Position numbers and translations under genes: made by a program
Origin: DASSUC01 sp035649895
Lineage (GTDB): Bacteria; Actinomycetota; Actinomycetes; Mycobacteriales; Micromonosporaceae
Reading direction: 5' to 3'
NCBI GenBank assembly: GCA_035649895.1
Contig: DASRIS010000186.1
Location: 1-64,000 of the forward strand
DNA: 64,000 nt
Shown: positions 7,831 through 15,451 of the stretch, in pieces
How positions within the stretch are numbered: position 1 is the first letter of the stretch
Layout of the letters: each line of letters starts with the position of its first letter
The notes under the pieces: generated by a model
Databases searched by the model: none
Told to the model about the DNA's origin: nothing
What the model saw: the letters and a program-made list of their open reading frames with translations, nothing else

Positions 7831-7939
7831 TCAGGCGAGGGCCCGGTCCACCGCGTCGGGGAAGAGGACCCGCTCCAGCACCAGGTGCACCAGCCCCACG
7901 GTCGCCGCCCGCTCACCCAGCTCGCTTGGCACGATTCGC
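7831..7939 (-). pseudogene. 3' remnant of a second ROK-family gene
   Basis: This stretch matches the 3' end of the intact ROK gene (8466-8574) without gaps at about 92% (9 differences in 108 bp by eye). It keeps the same frame and stop and encodes RIVPSELGERAATVGLVHLV then LERVLFPDAVDRALA. Most differences are silent. Upstream on the minus strand it joins directly to the 3' end of the coiled-coil pseudogene, so the rest of the gene is missing. It marks a past tandem duplication or recombination around the inserted coiled-coil gene. The flanking 7753-7830 shows nothing coding. Confidence 0.8.
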
Positions 7940-7947
7940 TTTGGAAT

Positions 7948-8381
7948 TCATTGATTCTCTTCGAGCCTAGTGTTGCTGCGGACGGTCTCGCGATCGATCT
8001 CGGCCTGCTCGCGCGCGATGCGGCGGGCAGTGTCGTTGATGGCGGCCTCGGCGCGGTCCAGCCGCTGCTGTGAGCGGACCAGCGCGGCGCGGGCGAGCTC
8101 CAACGCCTCTGTGCTGCGGTCGACGTGCTGTTCTGCGGCTACACGCAGACGGCGGCTGCGCTCATCGAGCTCCTCCTGCCGTTTGACGAGCCAGCACTCG
8201 CGGGCGTCGGCGATCGTCTCCCGTCGTTGGCGAGCGTCTCGCGTTCGTCGGCGGCCCGGTCCCGTCTGTCGGCGGCGTGCTCTCGCTCGACGAGCCTGCG
8301 CTCGTGGCCAGCCACCAGGCGCTCGCAACCCTCCAGCGTCTGCTCCTGTTGGGCACGCGGCTTCTGCTTGCGGTCGGTCAC
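7948..8381 (-). pseudogene. Coiled-coil protein gene with a -1 frameshift
   Basis: From GTG 8381 (GGAG 7 nt upstream) the first frame reads MTDRKQKPRAQQEQTLEGCE then HERRLVEREHAADRRDRAAD and ERETLAND. Near 8215-8225 the helical pattern moves to another frame: ETIADARECWLVKRQEELDE, RSRRLRVAAEQHVDRSTEAL, ELARAALVRSQQRLDRAEAA, INDTARRIAREQAEIDRE. Adding one base after LAND restores LANDRETIADARE. The joined product would be a ~145-residue, fully helical, highly charged coiled coil of the kind seen as small cytoplasmic actinomycete proteins. Function unknown. A sequencing error is possible. Confidence 0.65.
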
Positions 8382-8465
8382 GGCTGCACTCCGTGCTACG
8401 CATGGCTGCTTGCGTCTGTATCACCCAGGCTACCAACGAGATGAGCCACGAGCCCGCGGTCCGGC

Positions 8466-9638
8466 TCAGGCGAGGGCCCGGTCCACCGCTTCGGGTGAGA
8501 GCACCCGCTCCAGCACCAGGTGCACCAGGCCCACGGTCGCCGCGCGCTCGCCCAGCTCGCTCGGCACGATCCGCAGCCCCTCGGTGCTGCGGCCCAGCGT
8601 GACGTGGCGTACCCGGGATGCGACGGTCTCCACGACGGAGGGCAGGGCGCCGATGGTGCCGCCGAGCACGAGCGTGCGCGGGTTGGTCAGCGCGATCAGC
8701 GCGGCCAGCACGCTGCCGACCCGGCGCGCGGCCGCCCGCAGCGCGGCCCGCACCGCCGGGTCCCGGCGCAGGGCCCGCTCGGCCAGGTCGTCCAGGCAGG
8801 TCACGCCGGCGGGGCGGAGCCGGGCCAGCAGGGCATGACCTGAGGCGTACGCGGCGAGGCAGCCCAGCCGCCCGCAGCGGCACTCCGGCCCGCCCCGGCT
8901 GACCGTGACGTGCCCGATGTCCCCGGCGGCGCCGTCGTCGCCACCGAGGCTGCGGCCGTCGACCACGAGCCCGGCCCCGATGCCGCTGGCCCACTTGACG
9001 CCGAGCAGCGTGGCGCCAGCATGCCGGGTCGCCTCGCCGAGCACCAGCGCCCGCGCGTCGTTCTCCAGCACCAGCGGCACCGGCCACTGCTCCCGCAGCC
9101 GCTCCAGCAGCGGGTAGCTCTCCCAGCCCGGCATCGTCGTGGTCGGCCCGGTCAGCCCGGTCGCCGGGGAGACCGGCCCGGGCAGGCCGACCCCGACCCC
9201 GATGAGCCGCTCCCCGCGACCCCGGGAGAGCAGGGTACGGGCCAGCGTCACCAGCGCCCGTACGGTCCGGTCGGGCGGCGTGCTCGGGACGTCCAGGCGT
9301 ACCCCGGCGCAGCGCAGCTCGGCACCTGGCACGCCGGTCACGGCGACCCGGCCATGGGTGTGCCCGACGTCGATGGTGAGCACCACCATGTGCCGGTCGT
9401 CGAAGCGGATCAGCTCGGCCGGGCGCCCGCCGAGCGAGGCGCCCACCCCGGCCGCGTAGACCAGCCCGTGCCGGAACAGCGGCCCCAGCCGGTCCAGCAG
9501 GGTGGGGCGGGACATCCCGGTGGCCTCGATCAGCTGCTGGCGGGTCCAGGCCGGGCGCGAGCGGATCAGCGCCAGCAGGTGTCCCGAGGTCGCGCCCTGC
9601 AACGGCCGCGGCGGGCCGGGTTTCGGCGTGTCGGTCAC
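8466..9638 (-). CDS. ROK-family transcriptional repressor
   Basis: 390 codons from GTG 9638. The first ~75 residues form a winged helix: LLALIRSRPAWTRQQLIEAT then GMSRPTLLDRLGPLFRHGLV. A ROK domain follows: TIDVGHTHGRVAV near 120, LPGPVSP, LENDARALVLGE near 215, the zinc-type ECRCGRLGCLAAYASG near 275, and the closing LGGTIGA. The HTH plus ROK fold marks a sugar-responsive repressor rather than a kinase. It is divergent from an ABC importer operon, and a 33-bp palindrome lies between them, so it most likely represses that operon and itself until a sugar ligand binds. Confidence 0.9.
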   Translation of the reverse strand: MTDTPKPGPPRPLQGATSGHLLALIRSRPAWTRQQLIEATGMSRPTLLDRLGPLFRHGLVYAAGVGASLGGRPAELIRFDDRHMVVLTIDVGHTHGRVAVTGVPGAELRCAGVRLDVPSTPPDRTVRALVTLARTLLSRGRGERLIGVGVGLPGPVSPATGLTGPTTTMPGWESYPLLERLREQWPVPLVLENDARALVLGEATRHAGATLLGVKWASGIGAGLVVDGRSLGGDDGAAGDIGHVTVSRGGPECRCGRLGCLAAYASGHALLARLRPAGVTCLDDLAERALRRDPAVRAALRAAARRVGSVLAALIALTNPRTLVLGGTIGALPSVVETVASRVRHVTLGRSTEGLRIVPSELGERAATVGLVHLVLERVLSPEAVDRALA

Positions 9639-9670
9639 TGTGCCCCATTGACAGCTCGAGCGGCGGGCTG

Positions 9671-9703
9671 AGAACTTGTGTCAGCTAGTTTGACAAAAGT
9701 TCT
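9671..9703. promoter_or_regulatory. Palindromic operator between ROK gene and ABC operon
   Basis: Left arm AGAACTTGTGTCA (9671-9683) and right arm TGACAAAAGTTCT (9691-9703) are inverted copies with one mismatch around a 7-nt spacer. The TTTGACAAA-like core resembles known ROK repressor sites. A TTGACA at 9648-9653 could be a -35 for the plus strand, placing the palindrome over the core promoter. The SBP gene starts 26 bp downstream. Confidence 0.75.
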
Positions 9704-9728
9704 GCCATGACACATCCAGGGAGCCTCG

Positions 9729-11069
9729 ATGACGAACAGTTCCTGGTACGGCCCGAGAGTCAGCCGGCGCGCCGCGTTGGGCCTCGGCCTCGGTGTGGCG
9801 GCAGCGCCGGCCTTGGCCGCCTGTGGTGGCGTGTCCACCTCGGGCGCGGACGGCGGCAGCGGATCCGTCAGCTTCCTATGCACCCAGTTCGCCCCGGTCG
9901 AGGAGCGGCAGCGCTTCGAGCAGATCCTGAGCAACCGGGTGACCACCGCCAAGGTCGCCTACAACACGGCCGACGGCGGGGTGTTCGCATCCACCATCCA
10001 GTCCCAGGTCGAGGCGGGCAAGGTGCAGGTCGGCCTGGTCGGCGGCCTGCACGGCGAGCTCGCCCCGCACGCCAGCCGCCTCACCGACCTCGACGACCTG
10101 GTCACCGCGCTGGCCGACCGGGGCATCGAGGCCGACCTGACCGACCTCAGCAAGCTCGGCGGCAACGCCGCCAAGTACATACCGTGGATGCAGGCCTCCT
10201 ACGTCGTCGCGGTCAACAAGAAGGCGCTGCAGTGGCTGCCCAGCGGCGCCGACCCGCAGAAGCTCACCTACGACCAGCTGCTGGCGTGGGCGGCGGCGGC
10301 CAAGGCCGGCAACGGCGGCAAGGCCGTCCTCGGCATCCCGGCCGGGCCGAAGGGGCTCTACCACCGGTTCTTCCAGGGCTTCCTGCTGCCCAGCTTCACC
10401 GGCGGGCAGATCACCACGTTCCGCAGCCCGGAGGCCGTGCAGGCCTGGCAGTACATGAAGGAGCTGTGGGCCAACACGACCCCGGCCTCCACCAACTACG
10501 ACTTCATGCAGGAGCCGCTGCAGCGCGGCGAGGTGCTCATCGCCTGGGACCACGTGGCCCGCCTGGTCAACGCGCCGAAGGAGAAGCCGGACGACTGGCT
10601 GATGGTGCCCGCGCCACGGGGCCCGAAGGGACTGGGCTACCTGCTCGTCGTGGTGGGCCTCGGCATCCCCCGCGGCGCCCCCGACGTGGACAAGGTCAAG
10701 GAGGTCATCAAGGCCCTCACCAACCCGGACACCCAGCTGGACGTGCTGCGCCAGAACGCGTTCTTCCCGACCGTCAAGGCCACGCTCCCCAGCGACCTGC
10801 CGCCGAACATCTCCCTGGAGGCCGCGGCCGTGCAGGCCCAGCAGGGCGCCAGCGAGGCGGTCCTGTCGCTGCCGCCGGTGGGCCTGGGCGCCAAGGACGG
10901 GGAGGTCTCGCAGATCTTCAAGAACACGTTCAAGGAGATCTGCCTCGACCGCAAGCCGGTGCCGCAGGTGCTCGACGCGCAGGCCAAGCAGCTCAACACG
11001 ATCCTGGACCAGCTGAAGGTCCCGTGCTGGAAGCCGGACCCCGCCGGTCAGACCTGCAAGGTGATGTGA
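9729..11069 (+). CDS. ABC sugar transporter, extracellular solute-binding lipoprotein
   Basis: 446 codons from ATG 9729 with AGGGAG 6 nt upstream. The N-terminus has a twin-arginine-like SRRAALGLGLGVAAAPAL ending in the lipobox LAAC, giving lipid-anchored Cys32; Tat export is plausible because tatA and tatC are encoded nearby. The mature part is a family-1 type solute-binding protein (about the usual 420 residues), with YVVAVNKKALQWLP, a LPSFTGGQITTF segment and AWDHVARLVNAP. It would capture a sugar or glycoside outside the membrane and hand it to the two permeases that follow. It is the first gene of the operon, and its TGA overlaps the next ATG. Confidence 0.88.
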   Translation: MTNSSWYGPRVSRRAALGLGLGVAAAPALAACGGVSTSGADGGSGSVSFLCTQFAPVEERQRFEQILSNRVTTAKVAYNTADGGVFASTIQSQVEAGKVQVGLVGGLHGELAPHASRLTDLDDLVTALADRGIEADLTDLSKLGGNAAKYIPWMQASYVVAVNKKALQWLPSGADPQKLTYDQLLAWAAAAKAGNGGKAVLGIPAGPKGLYHRFFQGFLLPSFTGGQITTFRSPEAVQAWQYMKELWANTTPASTNYDFMQEPLQRGEVLIAWDHVARLVNAPKEKPDDWLMVPAPRGPKGLGYLLVVVGLGIPRGAPDVDKVKEVIKALTNPDTQLDVLRQNAFFPTVKATLPSDLPPNISLEAAAVQAQQGASEAVLSLPPVGLGAKDGEVSQIFKNTFKEICLDRKPVPQVLDAQAKQLNTILDQLKVPCWKPDPAGQTCKVM

Positions 11070-11932
11070 TGCCCCGGGCCCGTCGGCGCCGGGCACGCCT
11101 GCCCACGCCGATCCTGCTGATCGCGCCCTCGCTGGTCTTCATGACCGCCTTGTTCGCGTGGCCGCTGGTCGTCGGCGTCGCGCAGGCGTTCACCGGGGTC
11201 GACGGGCCCACCCTCAGCCACGCGCAGCGCATGCTCGACGACCCGTACTTCTGGCCGGCCGCGCGCAACACCGTGCTGCTGATCGTGGTCCTGATCCCGC
11301 TGCAGTTCGCGTTCGCCCTCACCATGGCGCTGGTGCTGCGCGAGCGGCCGAGGTTCTCCGGCCTCTACTTCTACATCTGGGTGGTCCCGCTGGCCATCAG
11401 CGACCTGGCCGCCGGCCTGGTCTGGCTGTCCATCTTCACCGACCGGGGCTACCTCAACTCGGTGCTGGACCGGCTGGGCGTCGAGCCCTACTCGTGGCTG
11501 TCCTACGAGCACCCGACGACGGTCTTCCTCGCCGTGCTCATCGCCGAGCTGTGGCGGGCGACGTCGCTGGTCTTCGTCATCATCGTGGCCGGCCTGCAGG
11601 GCATCCCGCAGGACTACGACGAGGCGGCGGCGGTCTTCGGCGCCACCTACTGGCAGCGGCTGCGCCACGTCATCCTGCCGCAGCTGCGGCCCAGCCTCCA
11701 GGTGGCGATGATCCTGCGCACGATCCTGGCCTTCCAGACCTTCGCGGTGGCGCAGGCGCTGGCCGGGCGGGACTTCCCGCTGCTGGTCGGGGAGACCTAC
11801 CACTGGTACAACACCCTCCAGAACGCCAACGTCGCGGCGGTCATCGCCCTGGTCGTGCTCGGGGCCTCGATGGTCACCTCAGTGGCGTACCTGCGGCTGC
11901 TGCGCGACCGCACCACGGAGGTGGCGACATGA
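11069..11932 (+). CDS. ABC sugar transporter permease (MalF-like)
   Basis: 287 codons from ATG 11069, which overlaps the preceding TGA (TGATG). A short basic N-terminus (MPRARRRRARLPT) is followed by about six membrane segments, including LLIAPSLVFMTALFAWPLVV and VLLIVVLIPLQFAFALTMAL. The EAA loop is EAAAVFGATYWQRLRHVILP near residue 190, which contacts the ATPase. It pairs with the downstream MalG-like permease. The length fits binding-protein-dependent permeases. Upstream extension of the frame is an antisense-like shadow and was rejected. Confidence 0.9.
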   Translation: MPRARRRRARLPTPILLIAPSLVFMTALFAWPLVVGVAQAFTGVDGPTLSHAQRMLDDPYFWPAARNTVLLIVVLIPLQFAFALTMALVLRERPRFSGLYFYIWVVPLAISDLAAGLVWLSIFTDRGYLNSVLDRLGVEPYSWLSYEHPTTVFLAVLIAELWRATSLVFVIIVAGLQGIPQDYDEAAAVFGATYWQRLRHVILPQLRPSLQVAMILRTILAFQTFAVAQALAGRDFPLLVGETYHWYNTLQNANVAAVIALVVLGASMVTSVAYLRLLRDRTTEVAT

Positions 11933-11955
11933 GCGCGACGGAGGTGACGGCATGA
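11929..11955 (+). other. Eight-codon minicistron linking the two permease genes
   Basis: ATG 11929 overlaps the stop of the first permease, and the short frame (MSATEVTA) ends at TGA 11953-11955, which overlaps the ATG of the second permease. It contains GGAGG for the second start. It may carry ribosomes across the gap, or it may be an accident of two ATGA overlaps. Confidence 0.3.
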
Positions 11956-12830
11956 GCGCGCCCGCCGCGGTGCGCCGCCCGCCCGCGCCGGCGGCCACCG
12001 CGCCGCCCCGGCCGCGCCGGTCCAGCCGGCGCCGCAAGGCGGTGCTGCTCCAGCTCGCGTGCCTGGCCATCACGGCCTTCATGGGGGTGCCGCTCTACCT
12101 CATCACGCTGGCTGCGCTGTCCAGCCGGGCGGCGCTCAACCGGTTCCCGCTGTCGCTGCTGCCTACCGATCTCTCCACCGAGACGATGTCCCGGTTCCTC
12201 GACTCCACCGGGGTCGTCCCGGGCTTTGTCAACTCGCTCATCGTCGGCCTGTCCACACTGGTCTTCGCGCTGCTGGTCGGGGTGCCGGCCGGCTACGCGC
12301 TGTCCCGCTACGCGTTCCGCGGGCGCGACCCGTACCAGCTGTTCCTGCTGCTGACCCGGGCGCTGCCGATCGTGGTGCTGTCGGTGCCGCTGGCAAAGGT
12401 CTTCCTCACCACCAACCTCTACGACACGACGTACGCGGTGACGCTGCTGCACACGGCGCTGGCGCTGCCCACCACCGTGCTGATCACCGCGGCGGTGTTC
12501 GTCTCGGTCCCGCGCGACCACGAGGAGGCCGCGGCCGTCCTCGGTGCCAACGCGGCCCAGGCGTTCGTCCGGGTCGTGCTGCCGCAGGCGCTGCCGGGCA
12601 TCGCGGCCTCGGCCATGTTCACCTTCGTCATGTCGTGGAACGAGGTGCTCGGCGCCGCGATCCTGACCCTCAACCAGCGCACGCTGCCGGCGCAGGTGCT
12701 GGCCACGCTGGCCGACTCACCGTTGGCGTACCGGTTCGCCGGCGGCCTGGCGCTGGTCCTGCCCGCGCTGGTCTTCATCGCGGTGATGCGCAAGTACCTG
12801 GTCAACATGTGGGGGACGACCCTGCGATGA
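11952..12830 (+). CDS. ABC sugar transporter permease (MalG-like)
   Basis: 292 codons from ATG 11952 with GGAGG 7 nt upstream. The N-terminal ~30 residues are Pro/Ala/Arg-rich and cytoplasmic; then come about six membrane segments, starting with LACLAITAFMGVPLYLITLA. The EAA loop EEAAAVLGANAAQAFVRVVLP near 195 and the closing YLVNMWGTTLR are typical of the MalG branch. It forms the transmembrane channel with the preceding permease. The gap to the ATPase is 19 bp with another GGAGG. Confidence 0.9.
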   Translation: MSAPAAVRRPPAPAATAPPRPRRSSRRRKAVLLQLACLAITAFMGVPLYLITLAALSSRAALNRFPLSLLPTDLSTETMSRFLDSTGVVPGFVNSLIVGLSTLVFALLVGVPAGYALSRYAFRGRDPYQLFLLLTRALPIVVLSVPLAKVFLTTNLYDTTYAVTLLHTALALPTTVLITAAVFVSVPRDHEEAAAVLGANAAQAFVRVVLPQALPGIAASAMFTFVMSWNEVLGAAILTLNQRTLPAQVLATLADSPLAYRFAGGLALVLPALVFIAVMRKYLVNMWGTTLR

Positions 12831-12849
12831 GCGACGCGGAGGGGCCGGC

Positions 12850-13977
12850 ATGGCCGACATCGTGATCAGCGAGCTGGTGAAGACCTACCCCGGTGGCCAG
12901 GTGCGGGCCACCGACGACGTGTCGCTGACCGTCGCCGACGGCGAGTTCGTCGTGCTGGTCGGGCCGAGCGGCTGCGGCAAGACCACGCTGCTGCGGATGG
13001 TGGCCGGGCTGGAGACCCCGGACAACGGCAGCATCGCCATCGCCGGTCGGGACGTCACCGACCTGCCACCCCGGCAGCGCAACATCTCCATGGTGTTCCA
13101 GTCCTACGCGATCTTCCCGCACATGCGGGTGCGCCATAACATCGGGTTCGGCCTGCGCATGCGCAAGGTGCCCGCGGCGCAGGTCAACGAGCGGGTGCGC
13201 CGGGCCGCCGAGGTGCTGGAGCTCACCGACTACCTGGACCGCTACCCGGCCCAGCTCTCCGGCGGCCAGCGCCAGCGGGTCGCGGTGGCCCGGGCCATCG
13301 TCGTCGACACCGGCGTGCTGCTGATGGACGAGCCGCTGTCCAACCTGGACGCCCTGCTGCGGCTGCAGTTCCGCGCCGAGCTGAAGAAGATCGTGCGCCA
13401 GATCGGCACCACCACCCTCTACGTCACCCACGACCAGGCCGAGGCGATGTCCCTGGGCGACCGGGTCGCGGTGATGCGCGGCGGGCGCATCGCCCAGATC
13501 GGGCCGCCCCTTGAGGTGTACGACCGGCCGAGCGAGCGCTTTGTCGGCGGGTTCCTCGGCTCGCCGCCGATGAACTTCTTCCCGGCCGTGGTGCGCCGCG
13601 CCGACGGCGGCGCCCGGCTCTGGGTCGGTGACCAGGTGCTGGCGGCACCTGCGCACCTGGCCACGTACGATGGGCGTGAGGTGACTGTCGGGTTGCGGGC
13701 GGAGAACATTGACGTGGCCACGGCCGCCGGGGACGGGCCGGCGGGCGGTGGGCCTGCGAGCGGCGGGTCGGCCGGTGGGCCGGTGCGGGCCACCGTCGAG
13801 GTGGTGGAGCCGACCGGCGCGTCGGTGCTGCTGACCGTGCGGCTCGAGGGCCACGAGCTCAAGGTGCAGGCGCCGCCCGGGTACCAGGTGGAGCCGGACA
13901 GCCCGGTGTGGCTGCGATGCCGGCCGGAGAGCCTGCGCTTCTACGACGCCGAGACCGCGCTGGCACTGGTCTCGTGA
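12850..13977 (+). CDS. Sugar ABC transporter ATP-binding protein (UgpC/MsmK type)
   Basis: 375 codons from ATG 12850. It has Walker A GPSGCGKTT near residue 38, signature LSGGQRQRVAVARAI near 136, Walker B LLMDEPLSNLDA, and the H-loop YVTHDQAE. Residues ~240-375 form the C-terminal TOBE/MOP-like regulatory domain of the MalK/UgpC family. It contains a Gly/Pro insert (GGGPASGGSAGG) that looks like a flexible linker. ATP hydrolysis here powers import through the two permeases. Its TGA overlaps the ATG of the hydrolase gene. Confidence 0.93.
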   Translation: MADIVISELVKTYPGGQVRATDDVSLTVADGEFVVLVGPSGCGKTTLLRMVAGLETPDNGSIAIAGRDVTDLPPRQRNISMVFQSYAIFPHMRVRHNIGFGLRMRKVPAAQVNERVRRAAEVLELTDYLDRYPAQLSGGQRQRVAVARAIVVDTGVLLMDEPLSNLDALLRLQFRAELKKIVRQIGTTTLYVTHDQAEAMSLGDRVAVMRGGRIAQIGPPLEVYDRPSERFVGGFLGSPPMNFFPAVVRRADGGARLWVGDQVLAAPAHLATYDGREVTVGLRAENIDVATAAGDGPAGGGPASGGSAGGPVRATVEVVEPTGASVLLTVRLEGHELKVQAPPGYQVEPDSPVWLRCRPESLRFYDAETALALVS

Positions 13978-15356
13978 TGGTCACCGGCAACGTCTCCGCC
14001 GAGCTGATGGCCGCGCGTGCCGCGTACATCCTGCGCGCCAACGACCTGGGGGAGCTCACCACCGCCGCGCCCCGGCTCTACCCGCACCTGTGGAGCTGGG
14101 ACGCGGCGTTCGTGGCGGTCGGGCTCGCCACCATCTCGGTGCCGCGGGCCATCGCCGAGCTGCGCACGCTGCTGCGCGCCCAGTGGCGTACGGGCATGCT
14201 GCCGCACATCGTGTTCGGCCCGGACACCAGCTACTTCCCCGGCGCCGACGTGTGGGACTCGGCCCGGGCCGACGCCGCGCCGCGGGGCGTGGCGACCTCG
14301 GGCATCTGCCAGCCGCCGGTGCACGCGGTCGCGGTGCGCCGCATCCTCGACGCCGGCCGGCGCAACGGTGGCGCGGACCAGCTCGCGGCCGAGCAGTTCG
14401 TGGCCGGGACGTTCGACCAGTGGCTGGCGTGGTACCGCTGGCTGGCCACCGCCCGGGACCCGGCCCGGCGCGGGCTCATCGAGATCTATCACAGCTGGGA
14501 GTCCGGCATGGACAACTCCCCGCGGTGGGACCTCGCCTACGCCAACGTCGTGCCAGGAGCGGACCTGCTCACCCGGCCCCGGCATGACGTGCACCACGTC
14601 ACCGACGCCGGGCAGCGCCCCACCGACGCCGACTACCGCCGCTACCTGTGGCTGGTCCACCAGATGAGGTCGGTCGGGTACGACGACGACCTGGTGCGGG
14701 ACACTGTGGACTTCCGGATGACCGACGTGTTCATGTCGGCCATCGCGGCGGTTGCCGCCGAGGAGCTGGCCGGGGTGGGGGAGGAGCTGGGCAGGCTGCC
14801 GGAGGCCAGGGAGCTGCGCGGCCTCGCCGACCGGTTCCGGGCCGGCGTGCTCTCCACCGTCTCGGCCCGCACCGGGCTCGCCCGCGACCAGGACCTGCGC
14901 ACCGGGGCCTGGCTCGAGGTGGACAGCGTCGCTGGCTTCGCGGCGCTGCTGTGCGGCGGCGATGAGGCCGTGGTCGAGCGCCAGCTGCGGCTGCTGGCCG
15001 GTCCACAGTGGTGCGGCCACCCGGGGCTGCGCTTCGCGGTGCCCCCGTCGGCGCCGCCGGGCTCGCCGGGGTTCGCCCCACGCACCTACTGGCGCGGTCC
15101 ACAGTGGCCGATGATGAACTGGCTGCTCTGGTGGGCACTGGAGCGGCAGCGCCCAGGCGGTGACCTGGCCGCGCAGATCCGTTCGGAGGCCCTGCGCCAG
15201 CTCGCCGACCTCTCCTTCGGCGAGTACTACGAGCCGTTCACCGGTGAGCCGCTCGGCAGCACGCAGCAGTCGTGGAGCGCTGCCGTGGCGCTGGACTGGC
15301 TGCTGTGCCCGCAGGACCAGCCGGCGCTGGCCGGAGCCGGCTCGGCGGGCCGCTGA
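13977..15356 (+). CDS. MGH1/GH63-type glycoside hydrolase (glucosylglycerate hydrolase-like)
   Basis: 459 codons from ATG 13977, overlapping the ATPase stop (TGATG). An (alpha/alpha)6-type sequence is visible: LYPHLWSWDAAFVAVGLA, MLPHIVFGPDTSYFPGADVW, SWESGMDNSPRWD with likely catalytic acid Asp179, TYWRGPQWPMMNWLLWWAL, and FGEYYEPFTGEPLGSTQQSW, whose Glu may be the base. This pattern matches mannosylglycerate and glucosylglycerate hydrolases and related GH63 enzymes. No signal peptide, so it acts on the imported glycoside in the cytoplasm. Last gene of the importer operon, so its substrate is probably what the transporter carries. The exact sugar is inferred only. Confidence 0.82.
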   Translation: MVTGNVSAELMAARAAYILRANDLGELTTAAPRLYPHLWSWDAAFVAVGLATISVPRAIAELRTLLRAQWRTGMLPHIVFGPDTSYFPGADVWDSARADAAPRGVATSGICQPPVHAVAVRRILDAGRRNGGADQLAAEQFVAGTFDQWLAWYRWLATARDPARRGLIEIYHSWESGMDNSPRWDLAYANVVPGADLLTRPRHDVHHVTDAGQRPTDADYRRYLWLVHQMRSVGYDDDLVRDTVDFRMTDVFMSAIAAVAAEELAGVGEELGRLPEARELRGLADRFRAGVLSTVSARTGLARDQDLRTGAWLEVDSVAGFAALLCGGDEAVVERQLRLLAGPQWCGHPGLRFAVPPSAPPGSPGFAPRTYWRGPQWPMMNWLLWWALERQRPGGDLAAQIRSEALRQLADLSFGEYYEPFTGEPLGSTQQSWSAAVALDWLLCPQDQPALAGAGSAGR

Positions 15357-15451
15357 GCCTCGCCCCCGGGCCGTGCCGCGGAGCCCGCGCCGCTGCGCCT
15401 CAGCCGGGCGCGGCGGGCATGATCCCCGGAGCGTGCGGGTAGATGGGTGCC

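Noticed and set aside
8466..9648. A very long minus-strand open frame through the ROK gene joined to the coiled-coil end
   Set aside because: Within the ROK gene this frame gives only Arg/Ala/Pro/Gly-rich sequence; the ROK frame carries all family motifs. Only the part below 8230 is real coding sequence.
9707..11068. Upstream extension of the first permease frame over the solute-binding protein gene
   Set aside because: The translation is low-complexity and out of frame with a clear lipoprotein gene; the permease ATG at 11069 is overlap-coupled.
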